From: Pseudochrobactrum saccharolyticum | Lineage (GTDB): Bacteria; Pseudomonadota; Alphaproteobacteria; Rhizobiales; Rhizobiaceae | Direction of reading: 5' to 3' | Assembly: GCF_008801715.1 (NCBI RefSeq) | Contig: NZ_VZPG01000001.1 | Location: forward strand, 1,178,001 to 1,242,000 | Length of the DNA: 64,000 nt | Shown here: positions 18,279 through 27,019 of the stretch, piece by piece | How positions within the stretch are numbered: the first letter of the stretch is position 1 | Layout of the letters: every line of letters starts with the position of its first letter | Program-made: the position numbers and the translations under genes | The notes under the pieces: generated by a model | The model's database searches: none | What the model was told of the DNA's origin: nothing | What the model saw: only the letters and a program-made list of their open reading frames with translations

Positions 18279-19406
18279 TTGAACGTCACCACGGGCAAAC
18301 AGGTTAGCAAAGAACTGAAAAAACCCGCCACCACAATCCCTGCTCTGCAGGATGGCGCTTCTGATATGGCTCATATAGTCCTCGATTTTGACAGCAACCG
18401 GCTGGCGAGTGCGCTGTTTGGCCAATTCGACGAGAATCTCGCTTATATTGAGCAAAAACTTGGTGTTGATGTCCGCTCCAAAGGCAATCAACTGATCCTG
18501 CGCGGTGAAGCAACCGCCACAGCACAGGCGCGGATGGCACTGGATCACCTCTATTCGCTTTTGCAAAAAGGTCATGACCTGAGCAAATCCGATGTCGATG
18601 GTGCCTTGCGCATGGCTGCAACTGCAACGCCGGTGCGTGATGACCAGTTGTGCCTGCCAACCCTTGAAACCAAAACCCGCCTTTCCGCGGCACAAATCTC
18701 CACACGCAAAAAGACCATCTTTGCCCGCACGCCGACGCAGGATGCCTATATGCGTGCGATGGAGCGCTCGGAACTGGTTTTCGGCACCGGCCCTGCCGGT
18801 ACCGGTAAAACCTATCTCGCTGTTGCCCATGCGGCCATGCTGCTGGAGCGCGGACTGGTTGAGCGGATTGTGTTATCCCGCCCTGCAGTTGAAGCCGGTG
18901 AACGGCTCGGCTTTTTGCCCGGCGACATGAAAGAGAAGGTCGATCCTTATCTGCGCCCGCTCTATGATGCGCTTTATGACATGATCCCTGCGGATAAAGT
19001 CGAGCGAGCACTGGCCGCCGGTGTGATTGAAATTGCGCCTCTGGCCTTCATGCGCGGCCGTACACTGGCACATGCGGCCGTTATTCTCGACGAGGCGCAG
19101 AACACCACATCCATGCAGATGAAAATGTTCCTGACCCGTCTGGGTGAAGGATCACGCATGATCGTTACCGGTGATCCAAGCCAGATCGATCTGCCCACCG
19201 GTCAGAAATCCGGCCTTGTGGAAGCGCTGGAGATTTTGGGCGATGTTGAAAACATTGTCACTGTGCGCTTCAGCGACAAAGATGTGGTGCGCCACCCGAT
19301 GGTTGCAGCTATTGTCCGCGCCTATGAAAAGCGCGGTGCGGCCAAAACGCTGAAACATCATAAAGTTAGTGTGACTGAGGGTGAAAACACGCCTTCGGAA
19401 ACCTAA
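18279..19406 (+). CDS. phoH: PhoH-family ATPase
   Basis: A 375-residue PhoH-like protein. Walker A is GPAGTGKT at 171-178 and Walker B is ILDEAQN near 269-275. The N-terminal region (about 30-100) is a KH-like RNA-binding segment. PhoH-type ATPases sit beside ybeY in most bacteria and are linked to RNA metabolism; the precise role is not settled. The start codon is TTG at 18279, supported by AAGGAGAG about 5 bases upstream; there is no suitable ATG. A small perfect inverted repeat (TGATCCG 18212-18218, CGGATCA 18225-18231) lies in its leader. Confidence 0.92.
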   Translation: MNVTTGKQVSKELKKPATTIPALQDGASDMAHIVLDFDSNRLASALFGQFDENLAYIEQKLGVDVRSKGNQLILRGEATATAQARMALDHLYSLLQKGHDLSKSDVDGALRMAATATPVRDDQLCLPTLETKTRLSAAQISTRKKTIFARTPTQDAYMRAMERSELVFGTGPAGTGKTYLAVAHAAMLLERGLVERIVLSRPAVEAGERLGFLPGDMKEKVDPYLRPLYDALYDMIPADKVERALAAGVIEIAPLAFMRGRTLAHAAVILDEAQNTTSMQMKMFLTRLGEGSRMIVTGDPSQIDLPTGQKSGLVEALEILGDVENIVTVRFSDKDVVRHPMVAAIVRAYEKRGAAKTLKHHKVSVTEGENTPSET

Positions 19407-19437
19407 ATAGGTTTTTAGATTACAAACTGACTTTTAT

Positions 19438-19472
19438 AACAGCCCGTCTCTTTGCAGGCGGGCTGTTGTCTT
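19438..19472 (+). terminator. weak terminator-like hairpin between phoH and ybeY
   Basis: AACAGCCCG (19438-19446) pairs with CGGGCTGTT (19459-19467). It is followed only by GTCTTA, so it may attenuate rather than stop read-through into ybeY. Confidence 0.4.
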
Positions 19473-19499
19473 AACAATAAACCGGTTCACGAAACAAAA

Positions 19500-20009
19500 A
19501 TGATTACAATCGACATTCTCATTGAAAGTTCTCTTTGGGAAACCCCGTCGGGGGACGACAATGAAACCTATGAAACGCTTGCCCGATCCTGTGTCGATGC
19601 CGTCTGGGCGCGGCTTGAACTGCCGCAGCAAGAGACCGAGCTCAGCCTCGTTCTGACCGACGATGCCTCGATCCGCACGATTAATGCGCAATGGCGCAAT
19701 AAAGACAAAGCCACCAATGTGCTGTCTTTTCCGGCCTTTGACATCGCGCCGGGCGATGCTCCGGGGCCGATGCTCGGCGATATTATTATTGCGCGGGAAA
19801 CTGTCGAACGTGAAGCTCTTGAAGAAAACAAAAGCTTTAATCAGCACCTGCATCACATGATCGTGCATGGCCTGCTGCATCTGCTGGGTTACGATCATGA
19901 AGATGATGAGGAAGCAGAAGAAATGGAGGGACTGGAGCGCGAAATTCTTCATGCTCTTGCCATACCTGATCCTTATACTGTACATTCAACCGATAATGAA
20001 AACGATTGA
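19500..20009 (+). CDS. ybeY: rRNA maturation endoribonuclease YbeY
   Basis: A 169-residue zinc-dependent endoribonuclease involved in 16S rRNA 3' maturation and ribosome quality control. The metal motif H-x3-H-x5-H is His123, His127 and His133 ([11 protein letters not shown]), followed by an acidic tail. An upstream in-frame start at 19452 lies inside the hairpin that follows phoH; the ATG at 19500 gives the usual YbeY N-terminus ([10 protein letters not shown]). The next gene starts two bases after the stop. Confidence 0.95.
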   Translation: MITIDILIESSLWETPSGDDNETYETLARSCVDAVWARLELPQQETELSLVLTDDASIRTINAQWRNKDKATNVLSFPAFDIAPGDAPGPMLGDIIIARETVEREALEENKSFNQHLHHMIVHGLLHLLGYDHEDDEEAEEMEGLEREILHALAIPDPYTVHSTDNEND

Positions 20010-20011
20010 CC

Positions 20012-21049
20012 ATGGCTGATCAGACTAATCACAATTCTTCAACGGGCGCTGTTCACAGCGACGCCGTTTCTCAGAACGATCCGGAAGCGCAGAGTACGGG
20101 GCAAAATCCTGCACGAGCGGCAGGATCTGAAAAACGCTCACTCCTTTCCGGATTATTTCCGTTTCTCCGTTCGCGCCAGACCAGCTCGATCCGCGAAGAT
20201 CTGACGGATGCGCTGTCCGATGATGCGAACAGCGACACAGCTTTTTCTGCCGAAGAAAAGGCAATGCTCAACAACATTCTGCGCCTGCGGGAACTTCGCG
20301 TCGATGACGTGATGATCAGCCGCGCTGATATTGAAGCTATCGAATATTCAACACCGCTGGGTGAATTGCTGGAGCTGTTTGAGTCCTCCGGCCATTCCCG
20401 TATGCCGGTTTATGTTGAGACGCTCGATGATGCGCGCGGCATGATCCATATCCGCGATGTTCTCAACTACATCACCCGCATGAGCAGGCAACAGCCTGCC
20501 GGTTCAGAACAGCCAGCCGCTGCCAAGCGCTATGATCTGTCCAAAATTGATCTCACAACACCGATCAATGAACTGAACCTGATGCGCAAGGTGCTGTTCG
20601 TCCCCTCCTCCATGCTGGCCAGCAGCCTGATGGCGCGTATGCAGGCGAGCCATATTCAGATGGCGCTGGTGATCGACGAATATGGCGGCACAGACGGCCT
20701 CGTCTCGCTGGAAGACATTGTTGAAATGGTTGTCGGCGATATTGAAGACGAACATGACGACGAAGAATTGTCCCTGATCCGCAATCCGGACGGCTCTTAT
20801 ACTGTTGATGCCCGTGCGGAACTGGAAGAGCTGGAACAACTGATCGGCGCAGGCTTTACGCAGGGCGAAGACAGTGAAGATGTGGATACGCTCGGCGGTC
20901 TCATCATCTCGGCTCTGGATCATATTCCGGAAACCGGCGCGATCATTGATGTGTTGCCTGCCTACGAACTGGAAGTGCTGGAAGCCGATTCACGGCGCAT
21001 CCATAAAGTGCGCATCACGCCGCGAAACGGGGATTATTTCCAAGGCTAG
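20012..21049 (+). CDS. CorC/TlyC-like CBS-domain protein (hemolysin family)
   Basis: A 345-residue cytoplasmic CorC/HlyC-type protein without membrane segments. It has a polar N-terminal region (1-75), two CBS domains (about 90-215, with VDDVMISRADIEAI and DEYGGTDGLVSLEDI) and a C-terminal CorC_HlyC FAD-like domain (about 235-335). Proteins of this group are named for Mg/Co efflux or hemolysin homology; neither activity is shown here. The ATG at 20012 follows the ybeY stop by two bases. A TTG at 20006 overlapping that stop is the alternative. Its TAG stop lies within a 108-bp repeat. Confidence 0.85.
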   Translation: MADQTNHNSSTGAVHSDAVSQNDPEAQSTGQNPARAAGSEKRSLLSGLFPFLRSRQTSSIREDLTDALSDDANSDTAFSAEEKAMLNNILRLRELRVDDVMISRADIEAIEYSTPLGELLELFESSGHSRMPVYVETLDDARGMIHIRDVLNYITRMSRQQPAGSEQPAAAKRYDLSKIDLTTPINELNLMRKVLFVPSSMLASSLMARMQASHIQMALVIDEYGGTDGLVSLEDIVEMVVGDIEDEHDDEELSLIRNPDGSYTVDARAELEELEQLIGAGFTQGEDSEDVDTLGGLIISALDHIPETGAIIDVLPAYELEVLEADSRRIHKVRITPRNGDYFQG

Positions 21050-21153
21050 AGCGGTTTACGTCCAGATTGGATCATAGCGCTCGCTCTAGATTCTTTATTT
21101 GGTCGCATTATCACGGGCGTCAAGTTGATCCAACTTAACTGTGAAATGCTCTA
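21046..21153 (-). repeat. 108-bp palindromic intergenic repeat, family A, copy 1
   Basis: The reverse complement of this block aligns along its length with 34259-34366; both are 108 bp, with roughly a dozen to fifteen differences by eye. The ends are CTAGAGCGGTTTACG and ATGCTCTAA, with an internal GCTCTAGATTCTTTA junction. Size and structure match RIME elements of Rhizobium and Bru-RS elements of Brucella. It begins one base before the stop codon of the CorC-like gene. Confidence 0.85.
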
Positions 21154-21171
21154 ACAGCATCACAATCTATT

Positions 21172-21204
21172 AAAACACCGCCGCAACCGGCGGTGTTTTT
21201 TTTA
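21172..21204 (+). terminator. terminator after the CorC-like gene
   Basis: ACACCGCCG pairs with CGGCGGTGT around a CAAC loop, followed by eight T residues. A textbook intrinsic terminator. Confidence 0.9.
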
Positions 21205-21253
21205 TCGCTGTATTCTCTTCTCAGTTTTTCTTAATCTTCGGCTCATAAACTGA

Positions 21254-21297
21254 GTAGAGCGCCGCGTGCCCTTTTGGACACTCAAAACTCGCTCTAC
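21254..21297. repeat. palindromic intergenic repeat, family D, copy 2
   Basis: A 44-bp block starting GTAGAGCGCCGCGTGCC and ending CTCGCTCTAC, matching in reverse complement the element at 16565-16609. It lies directly upstream of lnt. Confidence 0.7.
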
Positions 21298-21340
21298 ACT
21301 TTATACTTGCAGCCTTATCCCCATTGAGAGACCGAATATA

Positions 21341-22942
21341 GTGAGCAGCCTTTATCTCCGCCTGACTGAAAACCTCACCGGCTGGCGTAGAGCGCTCCTG
21401 ACCATTCTCGCCGGTGCAAGTGTCACGCTGGCATTGCCGCCTTTTGATTTTTTGCCCGCAGGATTTATCGGTTTTCCGCTGCTGGTGCTGCTGATTGACA
21501 GTTCTGGCACAACAACCGCAACCGGATGGAAGCGCCTGCTCCCTGCTTTTCGCACCGGCTGGTTGTTTGGTTTCGGATATTTTCTCGCCGGTCTCTGGTG
21601 GATCGGCATGGCGTTGCTGGTGGATGCCGAAAATTTCGCCTGGGCATTACCATTCGCTATTCTCGGCCTGCCTGCCTTTCTGGCGTTTTTCTTCGCTTTT
21701 GCTGCGGCATTTGCACGGATATTCTGGGGCGCCGGTCTCATTCGTATTCTGGTGCTGGCCATCGCACTCGGCGTTACAGAATGGCTGCGCGCCTTCATTC
21801 TCACCGGTTTTCCATGGAATGCGCTCGGCTATATGCTGATGCCGACACCACTGTTGATGCAGTCAGTTACGATTACCGGCCTCTATGGCATGAATATTCT
21901 TGCTGTGGTGATTTTCGCCATGCCCGCTCTATTGTTTGGCAATAAACGTCAGCGCTATGGCTGGCGTAGCGGATTAATTGCCGCCAGCGCCTTGCTGATT
22001 GCCCATACCGGTTATGGCGCATGGCGCTTACAGCAGGCACCGGCCTTGTCAGAGCAAGGCGCTGATGCACCTGTCATCCGTTTGGTTCAGGCCTCCATTG
22101 CACAGGATGCCAAATGGGATAATCAGCTGCGCCGCGCGATTTTCGACAAGCATCTTGATCTCAGCACCCGCCCGCCTGCCAATGGCGAGCCGGTGCCTGA
22201 TGTGATTATCTGGCCGGAAACCTCCGTTCCCTATGTGCTGCCACAGGTCGAGGAAGCCTTGAGTGCCATCGGCAAGGCACTTCAGCCGAATCAAATGCTG
22301 CTGGCCGGAGCGGTGCGCGGTGAAGGAGAAGATCTCTCCGCCTATTATAACAGTATTTTCGCGGTGAATGCCGCCGGTCAGGTGACCGCAACTGCTGACA
22401 AGGTTCATCTTGTACCATTCGGTGAATATCTGCCGCTGGAAGGTCTGCTGCGCTCTGTCGGCATGCAGGAAGTGGTGGAATTACCCGGCGGCTTTACCGC
22501 AGCACCGGCGCGCCATGCCCTCACTGTCAGCCCGAGCCTGACCCTGCTGCCCTTGATCTGCTATGAGGCGATTTTCCCGTCCGAGCTTGGCTATCAGGGT
22601 AAGAGTGTTGATGCGATCATCAATATTACCAATGACGCATGGTACGGCAATACGCCGGGGCCTTATCAGCATTTCCGGCAGGCGCAATTGCGCGCTGTAG
22701 AACAGGGACTGCCTTTGCTGCGCGCAGCCAATAACGGTATTTCAGCAATTACCGATTCTTACGGTCGAATCACCAAACATCTCAACCTGAATGAAGTCGG
22801 ATTTATTGATGGCCGTCTGCCACCAAAAGCGACAGGCTTCTGGCGCAAACCGGCAGGAGAAACACAGTTCTTCACACTTCTGTTCATCTTGCTCGTAATT
22901 TCATGTGGTTTACATGCCATCCGTACCGAGCGTTTCGGTTGA
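21341..22942 (+). CDS. lnt: apolipoprotein N-acyltransferase Lnt
   Basis: A 533-residue inner-membrane enzyme that adds the third acyl chain to lipoproteins. N-terminal membrane helices cover about 15-215, then comes a periplasmic nitrilase-fold domain. The catalytic triad is Glu293 (IWPETS), Lys354 (ADKVHLVPFGEY) and Cys407 (LICYEA). The start is a GTG at 21341, which gives the normal family length; a GTG at 21266 adds 25 residues encoded partly within repeat DNA and looks wrong. Upstream terminator and repeats separate it from the CorC-like gene. Confidence 0.93.
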   Translation: MSSLYLRLTENLTGWRRALLTILAGASVTLALPPFDFLPAGFIGFPLLVLLIDSSGTTTATGWKRLLPAFRTGWLFGFGYFLAGLWWIGMALLVDAENFAWALPFAILGLPAFLAFFFAFAAAFARIFWGAGLIRILVLAIALGVTEWLRAFILTGFPWNALGYMLMPTPLLMQSVTITGLYGMNILAVVIFAMPALLFGNKRQRYGWRSGLIAASALLIAHTGYGAWRLQQAPALSEQGADAPVIRLVQASIAQDAKWDNQLRRAIFDKHLDLSTRPPANGEPVPDVIIWPETSVPYVLPQVEEALSAIGKALQPNQMLLAGAVRGEGEDLSAYYNSIFAVNAAGQVTATADKVHLVPFGEYLPLEGLLRSVGMQEVVELPGGFTAAPARHALTVSPSLTLLPLICYEAIFPSELGYQGKSVDAIINITNDAWYGNTPGPYQHFRQAQLRAVEQGLPLLRAANNGISAITDSYGRITKHLNLNEVGFIDGRLPPKATGFWRKPAGETQFFTLLFILLVISCGLHAIRTERFG

Positions 22943-23081
22943 CATCATATTTTTGATGTTATGATATACACATGAAACTGATGAAATTTCAGATGAACCC
23001 TATAATTCTCCGAAAAATATGCTGATTTAAGCAAACCATTTTTCATCAAGGAAAGCTCGCATAAGCGAGGAGCATTTGTGA

Positions 23082-23495
23082 ATGACTGAGAATAAAAAGA
23101 AACCCAATCCCATTGATGTTCATGTGGGCAGCCGCATCCGGTTGCGCCGGAACATGCTTGGCCTCAGTCAGGAAAAACTCGGTGAAAATCTCGGTATTAC
23201 CTTCCAGCAGATTCAAAAATATGAAAAAGGCACCAACCGCGTCGGTGCCAGCCGCCTGCAAGCCATTTCATCCATATTGAGTGTACCGGTTGCCTTCTTT
23301 TTTGAAGATGCACCGGAACAGGCCGGACAGCAGAACAGCGGTTTTGCGGAAGACAACGAAACAACCTATGTTGTTGATTTTCTTCAGACAAATGAAGGCG
23401 TGCAGTTGACACGTTATTTTACAAAAATCACTGATCCGAAAGTGCGCCGTAAAATCATTGATCTGGTAAAAACCCTTGCCAATGATGATGATTAA
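23082..23495 (+). CDS. XRE-family transcriptional regulator
   Basis: A 137-residue regulator with an N-terminal Cro/CI helix-turn-helix (about 12-66: IRLRRNMLGLSQEKLGENLG, FQQIQKYEKG) and a C-terminal helical region. This lnt-XRE-metK order is conserved in rhizobia and Brucella, where the gene resembles the pH-regulated PhrR; the target is not shown. GGAG about 10 bases upstream supports the ATG at 23082. A short hairpin (CTCGC-ATAA-GCGAG, about 23057-23070) abuts the ribosome site and could modulate translation. Confidence 0.85.
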   Translation: MTENKKKPNPIDVHVGSRIRLRRNMLGLSQEKLGENLGITFQQIQKYEKGTNRVGASRLQAISSILSVPVAFFFEDAPEQAGQQNSGFAEDNETTYVVDFLQTNEGVQLTRYFTKITDPKVRRKIIDLVKTLANDDD

Positions 23496-23879
23496 TCTCT
23501 GAAGCGCCAGAGGCGCGAATTCGGTAAAAACAGAATCCCTGAAACTGCCCTATCCTATTGTTTTGTCGCATTATAGCAGGCGCTTAATGCGACAATTTGG
23601 CAGCTTCTTGCGTTAAATCTCGCACATAAACACATGCAGATAGTTGTATATCTTGTCATTTCGTGCTGATTATACGCGCAAATAACGTCTGATTTCTTTA
23701 TAGAGCGATTGCTTCACTTTCATTCCGTAGCAGACAGGCTTTTCTGAAAGCGGCCTGAAACGGTTTGAAAACGGCGCGCAATGAATTATCAGCAGTTCGT
23801 GCGCAGAAATGCACAATGCTGAAAGCAACTGTTTCTCCGGAGAGTACAATGCTCCGCAGATTTTCAAGAGGGGTTTCCC
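23496..23879 (+). other. 384-base leader region upstream of metK
   Basis: No convincing gene is present. It contains an 11-bp perfect inverted repeat (TTGTCGCATTA 23563-23573, TAATGCGACAA 23585-23595) whose sequence also occurs in the family A repeats. Further right are a GCGCGCAATGAATTATC stretch and a CAATGCTGAAAGCAAC stretch. I looked for the SAM-II riboswitch layout and did not see it. Promoters and possible leader control of metK lie here. Confidence 0.5.
23563..23595. repeat. inverted repeat in the metK leader
   Basis: Eleven-base arms TTGTCGCATTA and TAATGCGACAA are perfectly complementary around an 11-base loop. The arm sequence resembles the GGTCGCATTATC part of the 108-bp repeats, so this may be a rearranged relic rather than an operator. 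Confidence 0.7.
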
Positions 23880-25145
23880 GTGTCACGCAGTTCATATCTT
23901 TTCACCAGTGAATCGGTATCCGAAGGTCATCCGGATAAGGTTTGCGATCGTATTTCCGATGAAATCGTAGACATGATCTACAAGGAAGCACGTAAAACCG
24001 GTGTTGATCCGTGGTCTGTACGTATTGCCTGTGAAACCCTTGCCACTACCAACCGCGTCGTGATTGCCGGTGAAGTGCGTGTGCCGGACACATTCCTGAA
24101 AAAAGACAAAGCCGGTGAAATTCTGCTTGATGCCAAAGGTCATAAGCAGATCAACCCTTCCCGCTTCCGTTCTGCTGCCCGCAAAGCCATCCGTGAAATC
24201 GGTTATGAACAGGAAGGCTTCAACTGGCGCAATGTGAAAATCGACGTGCTGCTGCATCCGCAATCGGCGGATATTGCGCAGGGCGTTGATAATGCTGCCG
24301 ACCGTCAGGGTGAAGAAGGTGCGGGCGATCAGGGCATCATGTTCGGTTATGCCTGCCGCGAAACACCGGATCTGATGCCGGCGCCAATCTATTACGCGCA
24401 TAAAATTCTTGAGCTGCTCTCCGCTGCCCGCCACAAAGGCGAAGGCGATTATGGCAAGCTCGGCCCTGATGCCAAAAGTCAGGTCACAGTGCGCTATGCC
24501 GATGGCAAGCCTGCGGAAGTCACACAGATTGTGTTGTCAACCCAGCATCTGGATGCCTCATGGGATTCCGCAAAAGTCCGTCAGGTCGTTGAGCCGGTGA
24601 TCCGCGAAGCGCTCGGTGATCTGCCGATTGCTGCGAACTGCAACTGGTACATCAATCCAACCGGTAAATTCGTCATCGGCGGACCGGACGGTGATGCCGG
24701 TCTGACCGGACGTAAGATCATTGTTGATACTTACGGCGGTGCAGCCCCGCATGGCGGCGGCGCATTCTCCGGCAAGGACACGACCAAGGTTGACCGCTCC
24801 GCAGCCTATGCCGCGCGTTATCTGGCCAAGAATGTGATTGCTGCCGGTCTTGCCGACCGCTGCACCATTCAGCTGTCCTATGCGATCGGTGTTGCCCAGC
24901 CGCTCTCGGTCTATGTTGACCTGCACGGCACCGGCAAAGTCGCCGAGAGCGATGTGGAAACAGCGTTGCGTCAGGTCATGGATCTGTCGCCAACCGGCAT
25001 CCGCAAACATCTCGACCTTAACAAACCGATCTATGCCAAGACCGCATCCTATGGCCATTTCGGCCGCAAAGCCGGTCGCGACGGCTCTTTCTCATGGGAA
25101 AAGACAGATCTGGTCAAAGCACTGAAAGCTGCGCTTAAGGTCTGA
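23880..25145 (+). CDS. metK: S-adenosylmethionine synthetase MetK
   Basis: A 421-residue enzyme making S-adenosylmethionine from ATP and methionine; the product feeds the methyltransferases encoded nearby (TrmB, the RsmC-like protein) and the radical SAM enzyme MiaB. Family marks are visible: [16 protein letters not shown] near the start, [15 protein letters not shown] in the middle, and [21 protein letters not shown] in the C-terminal third. It is longer than E. coli MetK (384) by insertions typical of alphaproteobacteria. The start is GTG, with AGAGGGG 6 bases upstream. A strong terminator follows. Confidence 0.96.
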   Translation: MSRSSYLFTSESVSEGHPDKVCDRISDEIVDMIYKEARKTGVDPWSVRIACETLATTNRVVIAGEVRVPDTFLKKDKAGEILLDAKGHKQINPSRFRSAARKAIREIGYEQEGFNWRNVKIDVLLHPQSADIAQGVDNAADRQGEEGAGDQGIMFGYACRETPDLMPAPIYYAHKILELLSAARHKGEGDYGKLGPDAKSQVTVRYADGKPAEVTQIVLSTQHLDASWDSAKVRQVVEPVIREALGDLPIAANCNWYINPTGKFVIGGPDGDAGLTGRKIIVDTYGGAAPHGGGAFSGKDTTKVDRSAAYAARYLAKNVIAAGLADRCTIQLSYAIGVAQPLSVYVDLHGTGKVAESDVETALRQVMDLSPTGIRKHLDLNKPIYAKTASYGHFGRKAGRDGSFSWEKTDLVKALKAALKV

Positions 25146-25169
25146 TTTCATTCTCAATATTCCGGATTT

Positions 25170-25207
25170 CAGGGCACCATGTTTCTCTCATGGTGCCCTG
25201 TTTCTTT
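25170..25207 (+). terminator. terminator after metK
   Basis: A perfect 12-bp stem (CAGGGCACCATG 25170-25181 with 25189-25200) and a 7-base loop are followed by TTTCTTT. Confidence 0.9.
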
Positions 25208-25339
25208 AACAGCCACACAAAAATCAGTAGACTTTCCGTCGCTGATTATGTGTAAAGCGGCTTATTCCGATTATCTGAACCATAAAGAAACGTGCCGATG
25301 TCTGATACTGAACGCAACTGTGATCTCAAGGATGAAGCC

Positions 25340-26056
25340 ATGAGCGCAGAGTCCTCTGAACAACAGCCACGCGGCTCACGTGCGACGGAAGCTTTTTATG
25401 GCCGCCGTAACGGCAAACCGTTGCGCCCGCATCAGCGTTTTCTGCGCGAAGACCTGTTGCCGCAGCTCAAACTCGATCTCCTTAGCCCTGCGCCGCAGGA
25501 TCTGCGCACGCTGTTTATGGCCGATGTTTCAAAAGTGCGTATGGAAATCGGTTTCGGCGGCGGCGAGCATCTTGTACATGAAGCCACCCGCAAACCGGAA
25601 GCCGGTTTTATCGGCGTTGAGCCTTTCGTCAACGGTATGGCGAAAATGCTTGGCGCACAGGATGCCAATCCGCTGCCGAACCTGCGTCTCTATGATGACG
25701 ATGCAACGCTGGTGCTGGATTGGCTGCCGGATGCATCGCTCGACGGCATTGATCTGTTTTATCCTGATCCGTGGCCGAAAAAGAAACATTGGAAGCGCCG
25801 TTTTGTCAGCCAGAAAAACCTCAGCCGCTTCGCCCGCGTGCTGAAGCCCGGCGCTTTGTTTCGCTTTGCCTCCGACATTGATACTTATGTCAACTGGACA
25901 CTGCAGCATTGCCACGACCATGGTGCGCTTGAATGGCAGGCACAAAGTGCTGCCGACTGGCACACACCTTATGAAGCATGGCCGGGTACACGCTATGAAG
26001 CCAAAGCTTTCCGTGAAGGCCGTCAGGCTGCTTACCTTACCTTTATCAGACGATAA
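25340..26056 (+). CDS. trmB: tRNA (guanine-N7-)-methyltransferase TrmB
   Basis: A 238-residue SAM-dependent enzyme forming m7G46 in tRNA. Visible motifs are the SAM-binding [21 protein letters not shown], the family signature [16 protein letters not shown] and the C-terminal [14 protein letters not shown]. The frame runs upstream to 25292, but the ATG at 25340 has AAGGA about 8 bases before it and gives the normal family length, so it was chosen. It is separated from rimP by an intrinsic terminator. Confidence 0.93.
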   Translation: MSAESSEQQPRGSRATEAFYGRRNGKPLRPHQRFLREDLLPQLKLDLLSPAPQDLRTLFMADVSKVRMEIGFGGGEHLVHEATRKPEAGFIGVEPFVNGMAKMLGAQDANPLPNLRLYDDDATLVLDWLPDASLDGIDLFYPDPWPKKKHWKRRFVSQKNLSRFARVLKPGALFRFASDIDTYVNWTLQHCHDHGALEWQAQSAADWHTPYEAWPGTRYEAKAFREGRQAAYLTFIRR

Positions 26057-26131
26057 TTCGTCCTCAAGGACAAGGCTTGTCACAGGCGGCTTTTTTCTGT
26101 ATAGTTGCCTCAAATTCTTGGTCGGTAGAAC

Positions 26132-26164
26132 AAGAGTGGGTCCCACCGGTCCCGCTCTTTTTTG
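26132..26164 (+). terminator. terminator between trmB and rimP
   Basis: AAGAGTGGG (26132-26140) pairs with CCCGCTCTT (26151-26159) with one G-U pair, followed by a T-run. It could also act as a leader attenuator for the rimP-nusA-infB operon. Confidence 0.75.
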
Positions 26165-26234
26165 TTTGGTACACACTGAAAACTGAGCAGACTGCCGCCG
26201 GAAATCCTATTGCACGTATTTTAAGGAATACAGG

Positions 26235-26912
26235 GTGAACGAACAAACACAACAGGACCATATCATTACAGCGCTTGACGCGACACAGGATGAACCACGC
26301 ATTATCCGTGAAACGGGTATTGATGCAAAAGTGGCATCGCTGATCGAACCTGCGATTAATGCTGCGGGTTTCCGTCTTGTGCGCGTGCGTCTTTCCGGCC
26401 TCAACGGCCTCACCCTGCAGATTATGGCTGAGCGTCCGGACGGCACCATGACCGTGGAAGATTGCGAAATTGTCAGCCGTACCGTTTCTCCGGTTCTTGA
26501 TGTTGAAGATCCGATTGACGGCAAATATCACCTTGAAATTTCTTCACCGGGCATTGACCGCCCGATGGTGCGCAAATCTGACTTTTCCAACTGGCAGGGT
26601 CATATTGCCAAACTCGAAACCTCGATGCTGCATGATAACCGCAAAAAATTCCGCGGCCGCATCATCAAGGTTGAAGATGAAACTGTCACTCTCGAAACCG
26701 ATCAGGCCACTTACGGCGCGGAAGCTCAGACCACAATTCCTTTTGAGCTGATCGCTGACGCAAGACTGATCCTGACCGATGATCTGATCCGTGATGCGCT
26801 GCGCAAAGACAAAGCTCTGCGCGAAGGCCGTATTCCGGGCGACGAATTGAGTGATGAATTCAATCTGGACAGCGGCAAAGCCGATGCTCCGGAGAGCGAT
26901 AAAGACAACTAA
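26235..26912 (+). CDS. rimP: ribosome maturation factor RimP
   Basis: A 225-residue 30S assembly factor. The N-terminal alpha-beta domain (about 30-110, with [20 protein letters not shown] and [16 protein letters not shown]) and the SH3-like C-domain (about 112-185) are recognisable. The last 40 residues form an acidic tail absent from E. coli RimP (about 150 residues). The start is GTG, with AAGGA 7 bases upstream. First gene of the rimP-nusA-ylxR-infB-rbfA-truB operon. Confidence 0.93.
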   Translation: MNEQTQQDHIITALDATQDEPRIIRETGIDAKVASLIEPAINAAGFRLVRVRLSGLNGLTLQIMAERPDGTMTVEDCEIVSRTVSPVLDVEDPIDGKYHLEISSPGIDRPMVRKSDFSNWQGHIAKLETSMLHDNRKKFRGRIIKVEDETVTLETDQATYGAEAQTTIPFELIADARLILTDDLIRDALRKDKALREGRIPGDELSDEFNLDSGKADAPESDKDN

Positions 26913-27019
26913 GCATTTCACAGGCGAATGACTTCATTTGCTTGTCATGATAATGCGACAAAACAAAAAAGCTTTCGCACCCAGAAGCAAAAAACGGGTG
27001 CTGCACCAAGGAGAGACCA

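Noticed and set aside
23496-23879. A SAM-II riboswitch before metK
   Set aside because: The expected pseudoknot sequence pattern was not recognised; a covariance search would be needed to exclude it.
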